This document shows positions 26,801 to 35,300 of a DNA stretch of 64,000 bases, piece by piece. Source of the DNA: Clytia hemisphaerica (taxonomy: Eukaryota > Cnidaria > Hydrozoa > Leptothecata > Clytiidae); contig CACVBU010001120.1 of assembly GCA_902728285.1 (NCBI GenBank), positions 930,001 to 994,000 on the forward strand. The letters are read 5' to 3'. Positions within the stretch are counted from its first letter, which is position 1, and each line of letters begins with the position of its first letter. The position numbers and the translations under genes were made by a program. The notes under the pieces were generated by a model. The model worked only from the letters and a program-made list of their open reading frames with translations. It did not search any database and was not told the DNA's origin.

Positions 26801-28038
26801 TCATCACTAAAGTTTTCGTCTATGCTAAAGCTCTAAGAATGTTCTTGCTCGCTTCGGTCGCAATCATTGTTTCTAGCCCAAATACTGGTGGTGACCTCTC
26901 TTGTACATTGTCAACACAGTCATATCCCAGTAGCGTAGACAGGAGGAGCGCAAAATTTGTGTAGGAGAGCAGATTTTTATGACACTATAATTATCTATTC
27001 ATAATAGAAAAACATAGTTACTGTGCCATAAAAATCTGCTCTCCTACACAAATTTTTCACCCCTCCTGTCTACGCTACTGAATCCTACTATTTATTATCA
27101 ATTCGAGTTCTGAAAAATCTTGAAAATACCCAATAAATGGTCCAAAAAACCTTGGAAAAAAAACACTAAAATTTCGCCAAAAAAACCTTGAAAACCTTGA
27201 AAATAGCGACAAAAGTTCCGTAGGCACCCTGTCTGTAACTTTTGTTGCATTCGAACGTTTTTATGAAAAGATTTTGAAAAGGTGAGAAATTGTTAATTAT
27301 TCTTTCACCAATTGTCTAGCCAATTCCTTTACAAAATAGTATGGTCATTTTTAACTTTTTTTCTGATTCAATCAATACATCAATTTGTTTTTCACCCCAT
27401 GTCATTTTTGTTTTTAGGTCAAAGACCAGCGTCCTGTATCCCGGTACGTGCCCAGCAATAATCGTGAAATGTCGCGTGAGATCGCCAAACAAAACACGCG
27501 TAATCTAGCGCTTGCTCGATCACCGCTCGCTCTCTCGTTCGTTCCACCGCGACCCACAACTTCACGTCCGAAAACTGGACAGCGTCCGATGACGAGTGGT
27601 ATTATTGAAAATCAAGAAAAAGACTTTTATGAGACCTTCTTAGAAGCACAAGTCGATGAACTTAAGGATAAAATTGATGAATTAGACTTAGAGTTCACAA
27701 CATTGACACGTCAATCATTAGAACTTTCTACGCAAGTCAAAAATTTGGAGAGTGAAGTTGCAGGTTATGTGGACGCTGTACGGAATAGTTCAACTCCGTC
27801 CGAAATGGAAAGAATGTCCGAAATTGTTCGCTCGTCCAACGATAAATTATCTTCCGCGCGCTCACAATTCACTCAAGCTATGATCGCCAAATCTGAAAGA
27901 TTAAAACGATTGGAAGCTTACCGCAAAGAACTTGAAGAACGAGAAAATTTGTTGAGTCAGCATCAGAAAATGCCGGCAGCCGATCGTGAAGAAAGAGCAG
28001 ACCGAAAATTAAAGTCAGCAATGGCTAAAACAAAATAA
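70..28038 (+). CDS. Giant type I membrane protein: cysteine-rich ephrin-receptor-like modules, TM helix, coiled-coil cytoplasmic tail (5' partial, 35 exons)
   Basis: I traced 35 exons by GT-AG sites and phase: 70-276, 722-904, 1265-1501, 1681-2034, 2233-2569, 2751-3493, 3897-4544, 4980-5210, 5556-5795, 6198-6653, 6902-7206, 7811-8101, 8699-8834, 10319-10583, 10810-11272, 11491-11602, 11893-12321, 12840-13004, 13490-13875, 16105-16341, 16912-17109, 17587-17792, 18020-18196, 18829-18954, 20989-21165, 21451-21675, 22106-22309, 22685-22765, 23199-23364, 23654-23841, 24104-24266, 24477-25009, 25422-25572, 25859-26640, 27418-28038. The lengths sum to one open frame of 3,473 residues if one base is restored in exon 22. 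The start codon and signal peptide lie upstream of the window, because exon 1 here begins mid-codon after an acceptor. The extracellular modules are of the GCC2/GCC3 (ephrin-receptor-like) kind. I do not recognise a named orthologue. A cell-surface or matrix-sensing role is only inference from the architecture. Confidence 0.85.
2099..2190. mobile_element. 92-bp palindromic MITE in intron 4
   Basis: The ends TACCGTATTACTTCGAATAA are exact inverted copies, and the termini read TA...TA, fitting TA-targeting Tc1/mariner-like elements. The body is a near-perfect hairpin. Confidence 0.8.
5945..6074. mobile_element. Short MITE-like inverted repeat in intron 9
   Basis: CAGGCACGACG at the left is matched by CGTCGTGCCTG at the right, about 130 bases apart. 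I see no target duplication. Confidence 0.5.
7244..7411. mobile_element. pogo-like MITE with TA duplication in intron 11
   Basis: The left end CAGTTGAGTTTCCATAACTC and the right end, read in reverse, CACTGGAGTCTCTTTAACTC share a TIR of about 24 bases that contains an AACTCGAAC core. Both sides are flanked by TA. Confidence 0.7.
7587..7740. mobile_element. Second pogo-like MITE in intron 11
   Basis: The ends CAGTTGACACTCTCTAATCC and, in reverse, TAGTCGACGCTCTCTTATTC pair, with TA on each side. Interior ATTCGATA(T/C)GTTCC motifs repeat in the two halves. Confidence 0.65.
8204..8586. mobile_element. 383-bp inverted-repeat element in intron 12
   Basis: CTTATCGCCCCTTTTTAC at the left pairs with the right end GTAAAAAGGGCCGATAAG with one mismatch. 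GGCCCTTAT-type motifs recur inside in both orientations. Non-coding. Confidence 0.7.
9312..9409. mobile_element. 98-bp palindromic element in intron 13
   Basis: CCCAGCGGGCACACGACGTT faces AACGTTGTGTGCCAGCTGGG at the other end. ACGTT motifs alternate through the hairpin. It lies 27 bases before the satellite. Confidence 0.7.
9437..10318 (+). repeat. 97-bp satellite, about nine units, each carrying a copy of the exon 14 splice acceptor
   Basis: Units begin near 9437, 9534, 9630, 9727, 9824, 9920, 10016, 10112 and 10210, and a tenth near 10307 merges into exon 14. Each contains a pyrimidine stretch, AACAAACAG and then the first ~32 bases of exon 14 with few changes (GTTGCATTTGTAACAAATAC). It then diverges: exon 14 continues GAAATTTGTAACGG while the units continue into an in-frame TAA. 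Units are almost identical to each other. Long open frames in the array are not genes. Confidence 0.92.
10319..11272 (+). CDS. Exons 14-15: last Cys cluster, tetra-Arg site and cupredoxin-like beta segment
   Basis: Exon 14 (10319-10583) starts inside the last unit of the upstream satellite. The acceptor at 10317-10318 gives a phase-1 entry, exactly matching exon 13, and the first codons read C-I-C-N-Q-Y-K-S-A-L-E-I-C-N-G-T-C. Exon 15 (10810-11272) carries S-R-R-R-R-A at about 10852-10869, a plausible furin-type cleavage site. It then has a beta-rich stretch ending in F-G-E-A-G-T-F-V-F-Y-D followed by a Cys, reminiscent of a cupredoxin-like fold placed just outside the membrane. The fold call is a guess from hydrophobic patterning, since copper ligands cannot be assigned by eye. 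The split intron is phase 2 and exon 15 ends in phase 0. Confidence 0.75.
11491..11602 (+). CDS. Exon 16: single transmembrane helix
   Basis: The exon encodes an aromatic and basic lead-in (F-E-P-R-W-D-V), then about 23 hydrophobic residues rich in Val, Leu and Ile (from V-I-W-S-V-I to I-L-A-V-L-W), then a positive stop-transfer R-P-R. With the cysteine-rich modules on one side and coiled coil on the other, this sets a type I topology. The exon enters in phase 0 and leaves in phase 1. Confidence 0.85.
11893..13875 (+). CDS. Exons 17-19: cytoplasmic juxtamembrane region
   Basis: Exon 17 (11893-12321) begins with a Pro-rich linker, followed by an amphipathic helical stretch containing N-V-R-T-L-Y-D-K-L-E-D-Q-T and L-R-G-F-Y-D-R-I-S-Q-Q-T-E. 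Exon 18 (12840-13004) is short, with a helix and a Gly/Asn linker. Exon 19 (13490-13875) is low-complexity, rich in Gly, Met, Gln and Ala, and ends in a basic/acidic helix that runs directly into the coiled coil. Splice phases are 1, 1, 1 and 0, and no frame break is seen. The region has no domain that I recognise. Confidence 0.8.
12330..12417. mobile_element. 88-bp hairpin element right after the exon 17 donor
   Basis: AGATATCTTTTATAAAACAC is matched in reverse by the right end (AGATATCTTATATACAGCAC), and AGAGCT/AGCTCT continue the stem. It starts 9 bases after the splice site. AAAACACTAGATAGA recurs at about 18260 after the exon 23 donor. Confidence 0.6.
13896..15268 (+). mobile_element. 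Tandem-repeat-bearing element, copy A (intron 19)
   Basis: It starts GGACCTACC 21 bases after the donor and ends GGTAGGTCC. After a (TTCG/TTAG)n stretch come two full units and part of a third, about 480 bp each (starting near 14040, 14525 and 15003). Each unit contains C-C-G-G-AAATG blocks (A-C-C-G-G-A-A-A-T-G-T) and GATGATGCCCAAAACTTAGC. Open frames of 70-170 codons inside are repeat artefacts. Confidence 0.75.
15526..15620. mobile_element. 95-bp inverted-repeat element in intron 19
   Basis: AAATGAAGCCATTCTATTGG pairs exactly with CCAATAGAATGGCTTCATTT; the outer CGCTGCGAAAC/GTTTTCGGAGCG arms pair imperfectly. Confidence 0.65.
15699..15852. mobile_element. 154-bp inverted-repeat element in intron 19
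   Basis: GGGACAAGCTGGAGTTTTTA pairs with the right arm ending CCAGCTCATCCC (two mismatches over 24 bases). T-runs flank both ends. Confidence 0.65.
16105..25009 (+). CDS. Exons 20-32: long cytoplasmic coiled coil
   Basis: Thirteen exons encode roughly 830 residues dominated by Glu, Lys, Gln, Arg, Leu and Ala with heptad-like spacing and almost no Pro or Gly, which is the signature of extended coiled coil. Nearly all introns here are phase 0, in contrast to the phase-1 extracellular part. Exons are typically 81-237 nt and multiples of three. The segment ends with P-E-P-D-T-P-A-A-P-E-Q-P, a flexible hinge before the C-terminal region. One exon (17587-17792) carries a single-base frame break, described separately. 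Confidence 0.85.
16357..16497. mobile_element. Inverted-repeat element 15 bp after the exon 20 donor
   Basis: TACCTTATCGGGGAAAA at the left faces TTTTCCCCGATAAGGTA at the right. (T)CGTCACTT motifs recur between them. Confidence 0.65.
16501..16735. repeat. Five spaced copies of CCCCTGGATATCC inside an inverted repeat
   Basis: Copies of CCCCTGGATATCC lie near 16543, 16578, 16610, 16643 and 16680, separated by 20-25 bases of unlike AT-rich sequence. The set is bracketed by GGCTTTTCCAGAAA and its reverse complement TTTCTGGAAAAGCC. Confidence 0.8.
17268..17356 (+). repeat. Four 20-bp tandem units resembling 3' splice sites
   Basis: The unit TTGTTTTTATTTTTACAGAA is repeated four times in the intron before exon 22. 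Each copy has a pyrimidine tract and CAG. Confidence 0.85.
17587..17792 (+). other. Exon 22 with a 1-nt deletion in an A-run
   Basis: The exon lies between phase-0 introns and should be 207 nt, but it is 206. Reading from the acceptor gives coiled coil until R-L-R-E-S followed by TGA at 17761-17763. One extra A in the run around 17756-17758 would give R-L-R-E-K-L-R-E-Q-Q-E and restore the frame to the donor. All other 34 exons are intact. Either the allele is broken here, or the assembly lost one base of a homopolymer. Confidence 0.8.
18968..20573 (+). mobile_element. Tandem-repeat-bearing element, copy B (intron 24)
   Basis: It has the same head (TTTTTGGACCTACC, then TTCG/TCCG repeats) and the same tail (GGTAGGTCCATT, then a TTGCTTGTTTT-like flank) as copy A. 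It starts 13 bases after the exon 24 donor. Three diverged ~480-bp units start near 19130, 19620 and 20090, and each half-unit has TGCCGGAAATATGCCGG-like blocks. Confidence 0.75.
20669..20760 (+). repeat. 46-bp direct duplication in intron 24
   Basis: The block TGCCCTATCATTTGCTAGAC...AACCTAAAAC occurs twice head to tail with no change. Confidence 0.8.
22990..23119. mobile_element. pogo-like MITE remnant in intron 28
   Basis: The right end reads GAGTTATTGAGACTCCGCTG followed by TA, the same terminal style as the elements in intron 11, with AACTCGAA and AACTC motifs facing it upstream. The left end is unclear. Confidence 0.45.
25159..25339. mobile_element. 181-bp long-hairpin MITE in intron 32
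   Basis: The arms of about 75 bases are almost perfectly complementary, from ATAGATCTTATCGGAG outward to GATTGTTTCGAGTGT inward. The loop is about 30 bases. Open frames across it are shadows. Confidence 0.8.
25422..28038 (+). CDS. Exons 33-35: C-terminal globular segment and final coiled coil
   Basis: Exon 33 (25422-25572) is a short helical linker. Exon 34 (25859-26640, 260 codons) is the only clearly globular cytoplasmic part. It contains F-I-L-V-L-V-H-T-L-C-H-T-H-V-D-D, then F-V-K-E-F-Y-K-A-L and a Cys/Leu-rich helix. The H-T-L-C-H core resembles an H-x-x-x-H metal site but lacks the Glu of H-E-x-x-H proteases, so no catalytic claim is made. Exon 35 (27418-28038) has a Ser/Thr/Pro-rich basic stretch (T-S-R-P-K-T-G-Q-R-P), then a coiled coil, and stops at TAA 28036-28038. 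Confidence 0.82.
26685..27232. mobile_element. Inverted-repeat element in intron 34, with another nested in it
   Basis: ACAGAGTGTCTACGGGAC at the left pairs with GTTCCGTAGGCACCCTGT at the right. Inside each end are repeated CCTTGAAAA units. The middle is occupied by the 153-bp hairpin element at 26928-27080. Confidence 0.65.
26928..27080. mobile_element. 153-bp hairpin MITE nested in the previous element
   Basis: CAGTAGCGTAGACAGGAGG faces CCTCCTGTCTACGCTACTG, and TGTGTAGGAGAGCAGATTTT continues the stem. The CAGTAGCG terminus is hAT-like, but I see no 8-bp target duplication. Confidence 0.75.
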
Positions 28039-28041
28039 ACT

Positions 28042-28453
28042 TTTCTTAGAGGAATCTTTAATTTATTTTTTAATTATTTTGTAAAAATTTTTAAATAAAA
28101 AGGGAGAAAGACTTATTATTGACAATGAAAAACACTTAATTTATTTTGTAAATTTTTTTAACAATATCTTGATATGCACAATTATATGTAATTTTTAGTC
28201 ACGTGGTGTACATAGTTCTTAAAATGTCGGACCAACAAATTATGGTCCATTATACTTTTCTTATTTTTGTAATATTTGTGGGTTTTATGATATAGTGTGT
28301 GTAATGTTTTGTTTATACAATGGTAATTGCAAAAAATATCAAATTTTTGTAATGAATAATAAATCAATCTTTTGGAAATTCCATACGGCGTTACGTATCT
28401 CGTGATCAATTTTTAACAGTCCTTCAAATGTCCTTATTATGTAATATCTGTGA
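28042..28453. other. Shared 3' intergenic space between convergent genes
   Basis: Only 415 bases separate the stop codons of the giant gene (plus) and the secreted-protein gene (minus). The stretch is strongly AT-rich with no open frame of note. TTTATT occurrences near 28137 could serve as minus-strand poly(A) signals, in which case the two 3' UTRs overlap. Confidence 0.5.
28094..28099 (+). promoter_or_regulatory. Poly(A) signal of the giant gene
   Basis: A canonical AATAAA lies 56 bases after the stop codon, in AT-rich sequence. It is the first such hexamer downstream of the terminal exon. Confidence 0.6.
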
Positions 28454-31400
28454 TCAGGCTAAATTCGGTGCCAATATTTGTAGTAATCTTCTGAGAAAGT
28501 AATTTTCGTTTATTGCGGAATTTCTCGCGTGGTCTTTGATTGCTTCTTCCATAATTTTCCCAGCTATTTTTTCAGCATCGTCAACAAACTTTTTATTTTC
28601 CATCACTTTGTCGACCAGAGCCAATGTCATATAGCTCAGCACTTCGTTGATGTGTTTAGCATCTTTAAATTCCTCCGGTAGCCCATCCAAGAATCCGCCT
28701 TCGATTTGTAACTTCATCCGCATCCCCGTTTCTTCTTCTTTCACTTTCTGACTCTTTTTATTTTTATTTTCGCTTTCTTTGGTTTCCATGGTAACCATTT
28801 TATCTCCTCCTTTCTGTTCGTCATCGTCTTCCCCTTCATAGTATAACTTTCCAAGTATTTTATCAGCACTATTATATCTTTTGATGTGATTGATTTTACT
28901 CTCCTTATATTTGAGCATCTTTGGTACAAATGTTTCCAGTTTGCCAAGTAGATTCTTAGCGCTACTCCATTGGGCTCTATACTTCTTGCTCTTTTTTATC
29001 ATTTCTTTTGTGATTCCAGTCTCCATGCTGCCTTCTTTGACTTCTGGGATCTTTTCCATTTCCAATTCATAAGGTTCCTAAATGGGGTTTTAGAAGAATG
29101 ATGATTTTATGCAAATTGAAACAAACCAGCCGAGGCTTAGGGCTCTGACCATAGTGAATTTTTCATAATTGTCGGATAAAAAATGTGTTTTTCTGACTGA
29201 TGTAACCAACAAAACTATGGCATGCCATACTTTTTCTGTTAGGCAAACTATTGATGAATCTGAAAATTCAAAAATTGCATTGAAAAAAATTGATGAAGAA
29301 GAAAATGAAGACAAATATTTTAACTTAGAGGACCTTATTTTCGGCGAAGAAAAAACATGTTGAAAACATTTTTGCGCCTAAAACCTTAATAATAAAACCT
29401 TATTTGTCTCAAAATCTTGAAAATAGTGGCTTTTGACCAATTTTTTATCCCAATTTTTCGTAGAAAAAGAGTCATAACTATTGATCATAACTTTTCCGAA
29501 AATATTTAGATAGTTCAATCTTTTGCAGATAATTTAAAAAAGTTTTGAAACAAAAAAGATAATTACCCATTAAAACTAAGCACTTTTTCTAAAAAGAGGG
29601 TAGTAAAACATTTTATTTACGTCTTTTTCAGGTTCATAAAATCATGTTTGTAATTAAATTGCTAATTACCTCATTGGTATTAAATTTCGCGGGTTACAAA
29701 ATTTCGTGATTCGCGAAATTTTTTCGAGGAAACGTGTTTCGCGTGTATTAAATTTCGCGATTGCGAGTTTTTTTAAATTTTCGTGTGTATTAAATTTCGC
29801 GATTCACTAAATCAGGCATTTTCAAAAAGTGGGAATAAAGCAAGAAAATGACTGGTTTCGCTTGAAACAAAACGTTCGGGTGTAACCATACCAAAAATAG
29901 TAACAAAACTAATGACAAAATTAGTAGCTAAGTGTATGTAACAAATAAGTATTTTCGGCATATTTTAATTTTTTTTGCGTGTATTTAATTTCGCGAAATT
30001 TGACCTAAAAAACTGCGAAATTAAGTATACCCGTGAAATTTTGTAATCCGCGAAATTTAATACCAATAAGGTACTCTTTATAGAATAGATTCACAAACAA
30101 GGACTTTTTGTTAAAAGATTCAAGGAACTCGAAACACAAGTTTTATTTTCAAATCTCATAACCGATCTTTTAACCCCCTTCTCACAGACTCACTGGAAAA
30201 ATTGGCCAAAATATCGGCCCTTATAGAAAATCTTCCTCCAATTTTTGTCGCAATTGAAATTAATGAAATAAACCAAATCTCATTGCAAAATATTTTCCCA
30301 TCCCCACTGAATTTTCTGATTTGAAATCCCAAGCCATGAAAAATATGAGAATATCAGTCTCAATCTTTTTATCAAAGTTATCTCAAAGTTTTTATCCCCA
30401 CTGACTGAAAAAAAATTCTACCGGTTAACAGAAAACACCTTATTTCACAAATATTACTAGAGTAGGCAAGTATTTAACGGCCTTGAAAATTTGCATGATC
30501 TGAAATTAATACGAATTTTTCTGCTTTTTCAAGGAAACTGCAGCTGGTTTTAATTAAGGGGTTTTTATTAACACGAAATTTTTCAATATTCGTGTGATAA
30601 AAGGTAAGTACTCCCGGGAAATAAATACTTCCCGGTGCTTCTTTCCTAGGAAAATAGTACCCCCTTCTGGGAAATTTTTACTCCTTGTTTATTTCTAAGT
30701 AAATCCTTTGAAGAGCCTCTTTAATACCTTTTGCAAGAAAGTTGAACAAACTTTGTACAAAAGCTAAATACACCTGTTTCATCACTCGAAATATTTCCCT
30801 AATTATAAGTTTTGTAGTTAGAATATTTGAAACTACCAATTTTACCGAGCTAGTTTTTATCATGACCCCATGTTTTTTTCGAGAATGGTTCTGAAACTTC
30901 GTCCAAACAGGAACCCATTCTTCAAACTCAAAATCGCCGACAAACACTAGTTGATAGTCCAATTATTAACTTACCAAATTAACTTTATTAACTAAAGCAA
31001 AGTACCCAAGGAGGGTATTTTTTTTTACTGTAGGGGGTGTAAATTTCCTAGGAAAAAATGCTCCCGGGAGTACTTATTTCCTAGAAAACATGTACTGGAG
31101 GGAGTACTTATTTCCTGTGACCTGTGAGAAAAAAACATTCAAGATTCCTTGGACGTTGGTGTAATTTTGGATGGTGTTTAAATTCGGACCTTGTGACACC
31201 ACCTGTTATCAATTTTAATTTGGCTGCCCTGGGTCGGTTGGTAAAGTTTTGGTTAAACCCAATGTATATGTGATGTTAATAAACATCACTAAAATTTTCA
31301 TAGAGGAGATTCTTATTTAGTCAATGTCAGGGTCGATCAACAAGTAAAAGAAAAAGAAATCGACACTCGTAACAGGGTTAAGAGCACCTATAATCAAAGT

Positions 31401-32272
31401 TGTAATATTTTGAAATAAAAAGTTTTGTTGCCTACCTTCAGTACATCTTCAAGCTCATTGTCTATTTTTTTGCGTTTGGGGACACTTTCTTTCATCTTAT
31501 CCTCCAAAATTCGTCCAAGTGCGGTTAATTTACAGTGTTGCGGAAGAAATTTTGGAGTTATAGCATTCTTATCCGGTATAATATTAATGTGCTTGATAAG
31601 TCCCAAATGTTGTCCTTTAAGAGGAGATGTGTTCTCCATAAAGGTGACCAAAGTATTGGGAAGGGTGTACTCTCTCAAAAGATCAACGTCAGAACGTTTA
31701 AAACCAAATTGATTTGCATATTTCAAATCACAAGCGTTAGAATTATCGTCATCGTTGTTTTCTTTTTCAGCTTTGACCCTCTTCAAAATATCGTATACAA
31801 TTTCGTATGGCACGATGAATGATTTGATAAATGGATTTACGTCAACTTTCTTTTTGTTTGTATTTTCCCGTGGTGTTGTATAGGTGTGCATATACTTTAG
31901 TTCGTTACAGTAATCAGCGATCCCGAAGTAAAGTTTTGCATTGAGATGGCTATTCGGGAAAATAATAATACGACCATTTTCATCTTGATATATATCTTTG
32001 AACAATTGAGGCTTATTCACTCCTTTTTTTATCATTTTTTTCTTATCTGTTTTCGTCAAAATCGGATATTCATTTTTGTCAATCGCCTCACGAATTTTGT
32101 CTTGTTCTTTATAAATTGCTTGGTAAATTCGAACATACGGTTTTCCGTTGAACTTCAACAACATTTCTTCCGGCAGATAGATGTTTTTCTCCTTCTCTGC
32201 GTTTGCAAGAGAGGCCAAGATGATAAACGTCAGCAGACCGAAGAGTCTTAATGTTGTCTTGTAAGACACCAT
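28454..32272 (-). CDS. Secreted lysine-rich protein of unknown function (two coding exons)
   Basis: Coding exon 1 is 31436-32272 (279 codons) and coding exon 2 is 29077-28454 (207 codons plus TGA). Both boundaries are phase 0 with good sites: donor CTGAAG|GTAGGC and acceptor CCATTTAG|GAACC on the minus strand. The joined product is 486 residues. The N-terminus is a textbook signal peptide: a basic start, a hydrophobic core (L-F-G-L-L-T-F-I-I-L-A-S-L) and A-N-A cleavage. The mature part is rich in Lys, Glu, Asp and Tyr with few Cys (about three), so it is not a disulphide-rich toxin-like protein. An acidic cluster E-D-D-D-E-Q lies in exon 2. I do not recognise the family. The 2.36-kb intron hosts two inverted-repeat elements. 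The gene is convergent with the giant gene. Confidence 0.75.
29669..30071. mobile_element. 403-bp TA-flanked MITE in the secreted-protein gene intron
   Basis: The terminal inverted repeats begin CCT(C/T)ATTGGTATTAAATTTC and run for about 35 bases with two mismatches. TA lies on both sides. AATTTCGCG motifs are scattered through the body in both orientations. Non-coding. Confidence 0.8.
30603..31122. mobile_element. Fold-back element in the same intron
   Basis: GTACTCCCGGGAAATAA and TTTCCTAGGAAA blocks near 30607-30660 recur inverted near 31035-31115. A 94-codon open frame on the minus strand (30678-30962) lacks supporting context and is not called. Confidence 0.5.
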
Positions 32273-32291
32273 CTTGATAGTCAGCCAATAC
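32273..32291 (-). other. 5' UTR part of the secreted-protein gene's first coding exon
   Basis: On the minus strand a TTTTAG acceptor sits 19 bases before the ATG, so the start codon lies near the beginning of an internal exon and at least one non-coding 5' exon exists upstream (higher coordinates). I could not place that exon or a promoter. Confidence 0.5.
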
Positions 32292-32319
32292 CTAAAAGAT
32301 GCAGAAAAGTATATTACAT

Positions 32320-35300
32320 TTAGCTATGTCTCAGACCTAGACACTCGATTTTTAAACGACAGAATGTGCTGTCAAAAAAAATGGCTTACAAAATCGCAAC
32401 CTTACAGTGCAGCCCGTGAGCAGTAAAAAGGTACCCTTACATTGCATTTTACCGAACGTTTCTGACCCTTACAGTGTAGTTCGACGTCGTATTATTTTGC
32501 TGAAGCCACCTGAAATAAGCCGGAGATGGCTCTGAAGACGTCGACTCAATGCTCAAAACAAATCAAAATAGGTACGAGTCAAAACTGTATAGATATATCA
32601 GATTTTTACTGCCAGACATGCAATTCAGCAGTCCCAAAACACGCCCTTACTTACAGTTTATCCAGCTGCACAGAAGTACGCCCATACAGTGCATTTCGAC
32701 AGTCTCGCAAATACCCTGAGTATCAGAGGTTAAGTTTTCGAAGGATATTAACCTCTGAAGACCGATAATAGAAATTTTATCGCGCATGTGTCAATCTAAT
32801 CATTGTAGAAAGAATCAAAGATGAAGAGCAAATAATACCTTATTAATGTCTAGCAGACTGTATCAGTATGCAGTTTACTATTTACGAATTCCCCAGAAGC
32901 CTCCAAGTGTAATCGAAGTGAGTTTCTTTCGAAAGAAATCTTTTACATGATCCCCAAATGTATAACAGTAATTACTAAACTATTAATTATGGAAATGTCA
33001 CTTTCAATTGAATCGAAATAATAGACATACTTTATGTTATGATTCTCTATCACTGACTCTTTTTAAAAAGCATTGATGATATTTTTTTGTTGTCTTTTCA
33101 ACGACGGGAATAAAAATGTCAACTTTGAACCTCATCCAAGATCTTGGATGGTCGTCATGGTTACTTTTGTCTTCGTTGATTGCGCGCTGAATAGAATCTC
33201 GATTCGTCGGCACAGCGTAAATATATGATTTTGAGCTGTGCTTTTCACGGTATCTCGCAAAACCTACCCTTAAGTGTCGGACCATATGAGTGCCCCCCCC
33301 CCCCAGCTAGCGGGATCTCTTACCCACTGAAAAAGTTAGCCTGTCCAAGAAATACCCTTAAATTTCCGATTGAAAAAAATACTTAGATTTCATTTCCTGG
33401 AATAACGACTAAAACACACCCCCTTCTCTCAGACCCGGTAGGATTCAAAATCACCAGCCACCCCAGCCACCAGCCGCAAGACATTTCCATTCTCATTGGC
33501 AGCGTCATTTATTAGCTCCTTCGTCTATCCCATGCAGATATAAAATCCAAGGGTTACAAAATAAAGGTGTAGGTATACTTCAGAAGTTTCGGGTTTATAT
33601 AGCAATAACAACGGACTGTGACTTACCTGTTGCCTACCAATGAACGAAGTTTCCAATAATTCTATTTGTATTTTCTTTGTTAGAGTTATACTTGGTCAAC
33701 CGACTGCGTAAAAACCAGAGAGGTCGGTTTTTTAATCTAATGTCAAGGAATTCACCCAGGTGAAAATGATGGGTTTACAATGAAATACGGGGGGATGGTA
33801 AAAATAATTGAGAGTGGAAAAAAGAGTAATATTACTGTATAAATTCATGTATAAAAAGTACGAATAAAATGGATGAAAATTCAGCATGAAGTTTTTGGAC
33901 GTTGCTTATGAATAGTGATTCCGAGGCATATCATGGAGTATCTTGAGTTTAGTATAATTACATTAAACCCCCATCCAATTGAAATTAACCCAGACATTTT
34001 GCCATGCTAATTAAAAAAACATTATGTTCTAATCTTCAAACAGTCTGGTTCAACGCTGAAATCAATGCACCTATATCTCATTGAGTATGATTTAATTCTA
34101 TGGCGATTTTTTTTTGAAACAAGGTCACGAGGCAAATTTGTGGTCTAGAACACCCATACCTTATCATTTCAAATCATAAAAGCACCCCTTGGTCACAGAC
34201 CCGCCAGTAACGTCAGCCCTTCTGGAAAATTTGGCAAAAATTTCGTCTGGATTATTTTCTATATATAGGAACAATAAAATTTCTATCCCCGTCGGAAGTT
34301 TGATTTAACATTTTACCCCCGCTGTGGGAAAAAGTTTCTCCAGGGCTGTGAGACAGGGGTGTATAAAACCTTGAATTATTACAAAGAATGGAAATACTCA
34401 CAGTACATTCACATATTTCGAAATTAGACCAATCAATTAAAAGTTTCTAATGTACTGTATTTTTTTTCATTAAAGTTTAGATCATACAATAAAGGGGGGG
34501 GGGGGGTCTTCAAAGGGTACTCAATACTGAATTACCAGCAATTTTTTTCCCGAAATATCGGAATACCGGATAAAATAAACTCCAAATACCGTCACCGATA
34601 ATTTTAAGAATTCATGTTATGCCTAATTCGTAATGAAAGGCATTTCAACTGCAAGAATAAAATAAGAAGCAAGGGACCCTGTTGAAACTCATTTTTCAAC
34701 TGTTATCTTCATCAGACGAACGATCTATTTCGACGTTCAAATAGCATTGAGGAAGCGAAGTTTAGTGGCTGAGGAGGAGCAACCATGGTTTGTGCCGACA
34801 GGAGAAACGATTTTTACACTTTTTTATTTGACTAAAAGCACTATGTTTTAGACTCTTCTACTTAACGGAGTACCTCGAGAGCTTCTTTTCATGGAAATGT
34901 TAAAGTTCTCATTTGAGTTCATTGAAAGAATTATTCAGTACGTATCTCATCACCTTCTTTTTGGGGGGAAGGGGCATAAATCAGTGTGGTCGAAAAAGAG
35001 CAACCCGCACTACGGAAATGTTTTATAAAGATAACGCGAGCGAAGCGAGTGCGAAATTTTTTAGCTAATCCAAAGCCCTCTATTATGGCTAAAAGTGCGT
35101 TTTGCAATGTAAAAATAGGGTAAAGGGGCTCCATAATTGGTTTAGTCCATCCATTTTGCTTCTGATAATCGTTAATGATTTCTTATCTAATTCTACTCTA
35201 ACCAAGGAAAAAAGACATTTGTAAGTGCTTACAGATAGTGTCACTTTTTAATCGAAGGTTGTGAAAAGTCACTATTCAAAGGATATGTAGTGGATGGAAT

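Noticed and set aside
29169..29363. A 64-codon acidic frame on the plus strand in the secreted-protein gene intron
   Set aside because: It ends without a donor or poly(A) signal, has no partner exon, and its composition is simple Lys/Glu/Asp.
30678..30962. A 94-codon minus-strand frame between inverted repeats
   Set aside because: No splice context, no recognisable domain, and it lies inside a fold-back element within an intron.
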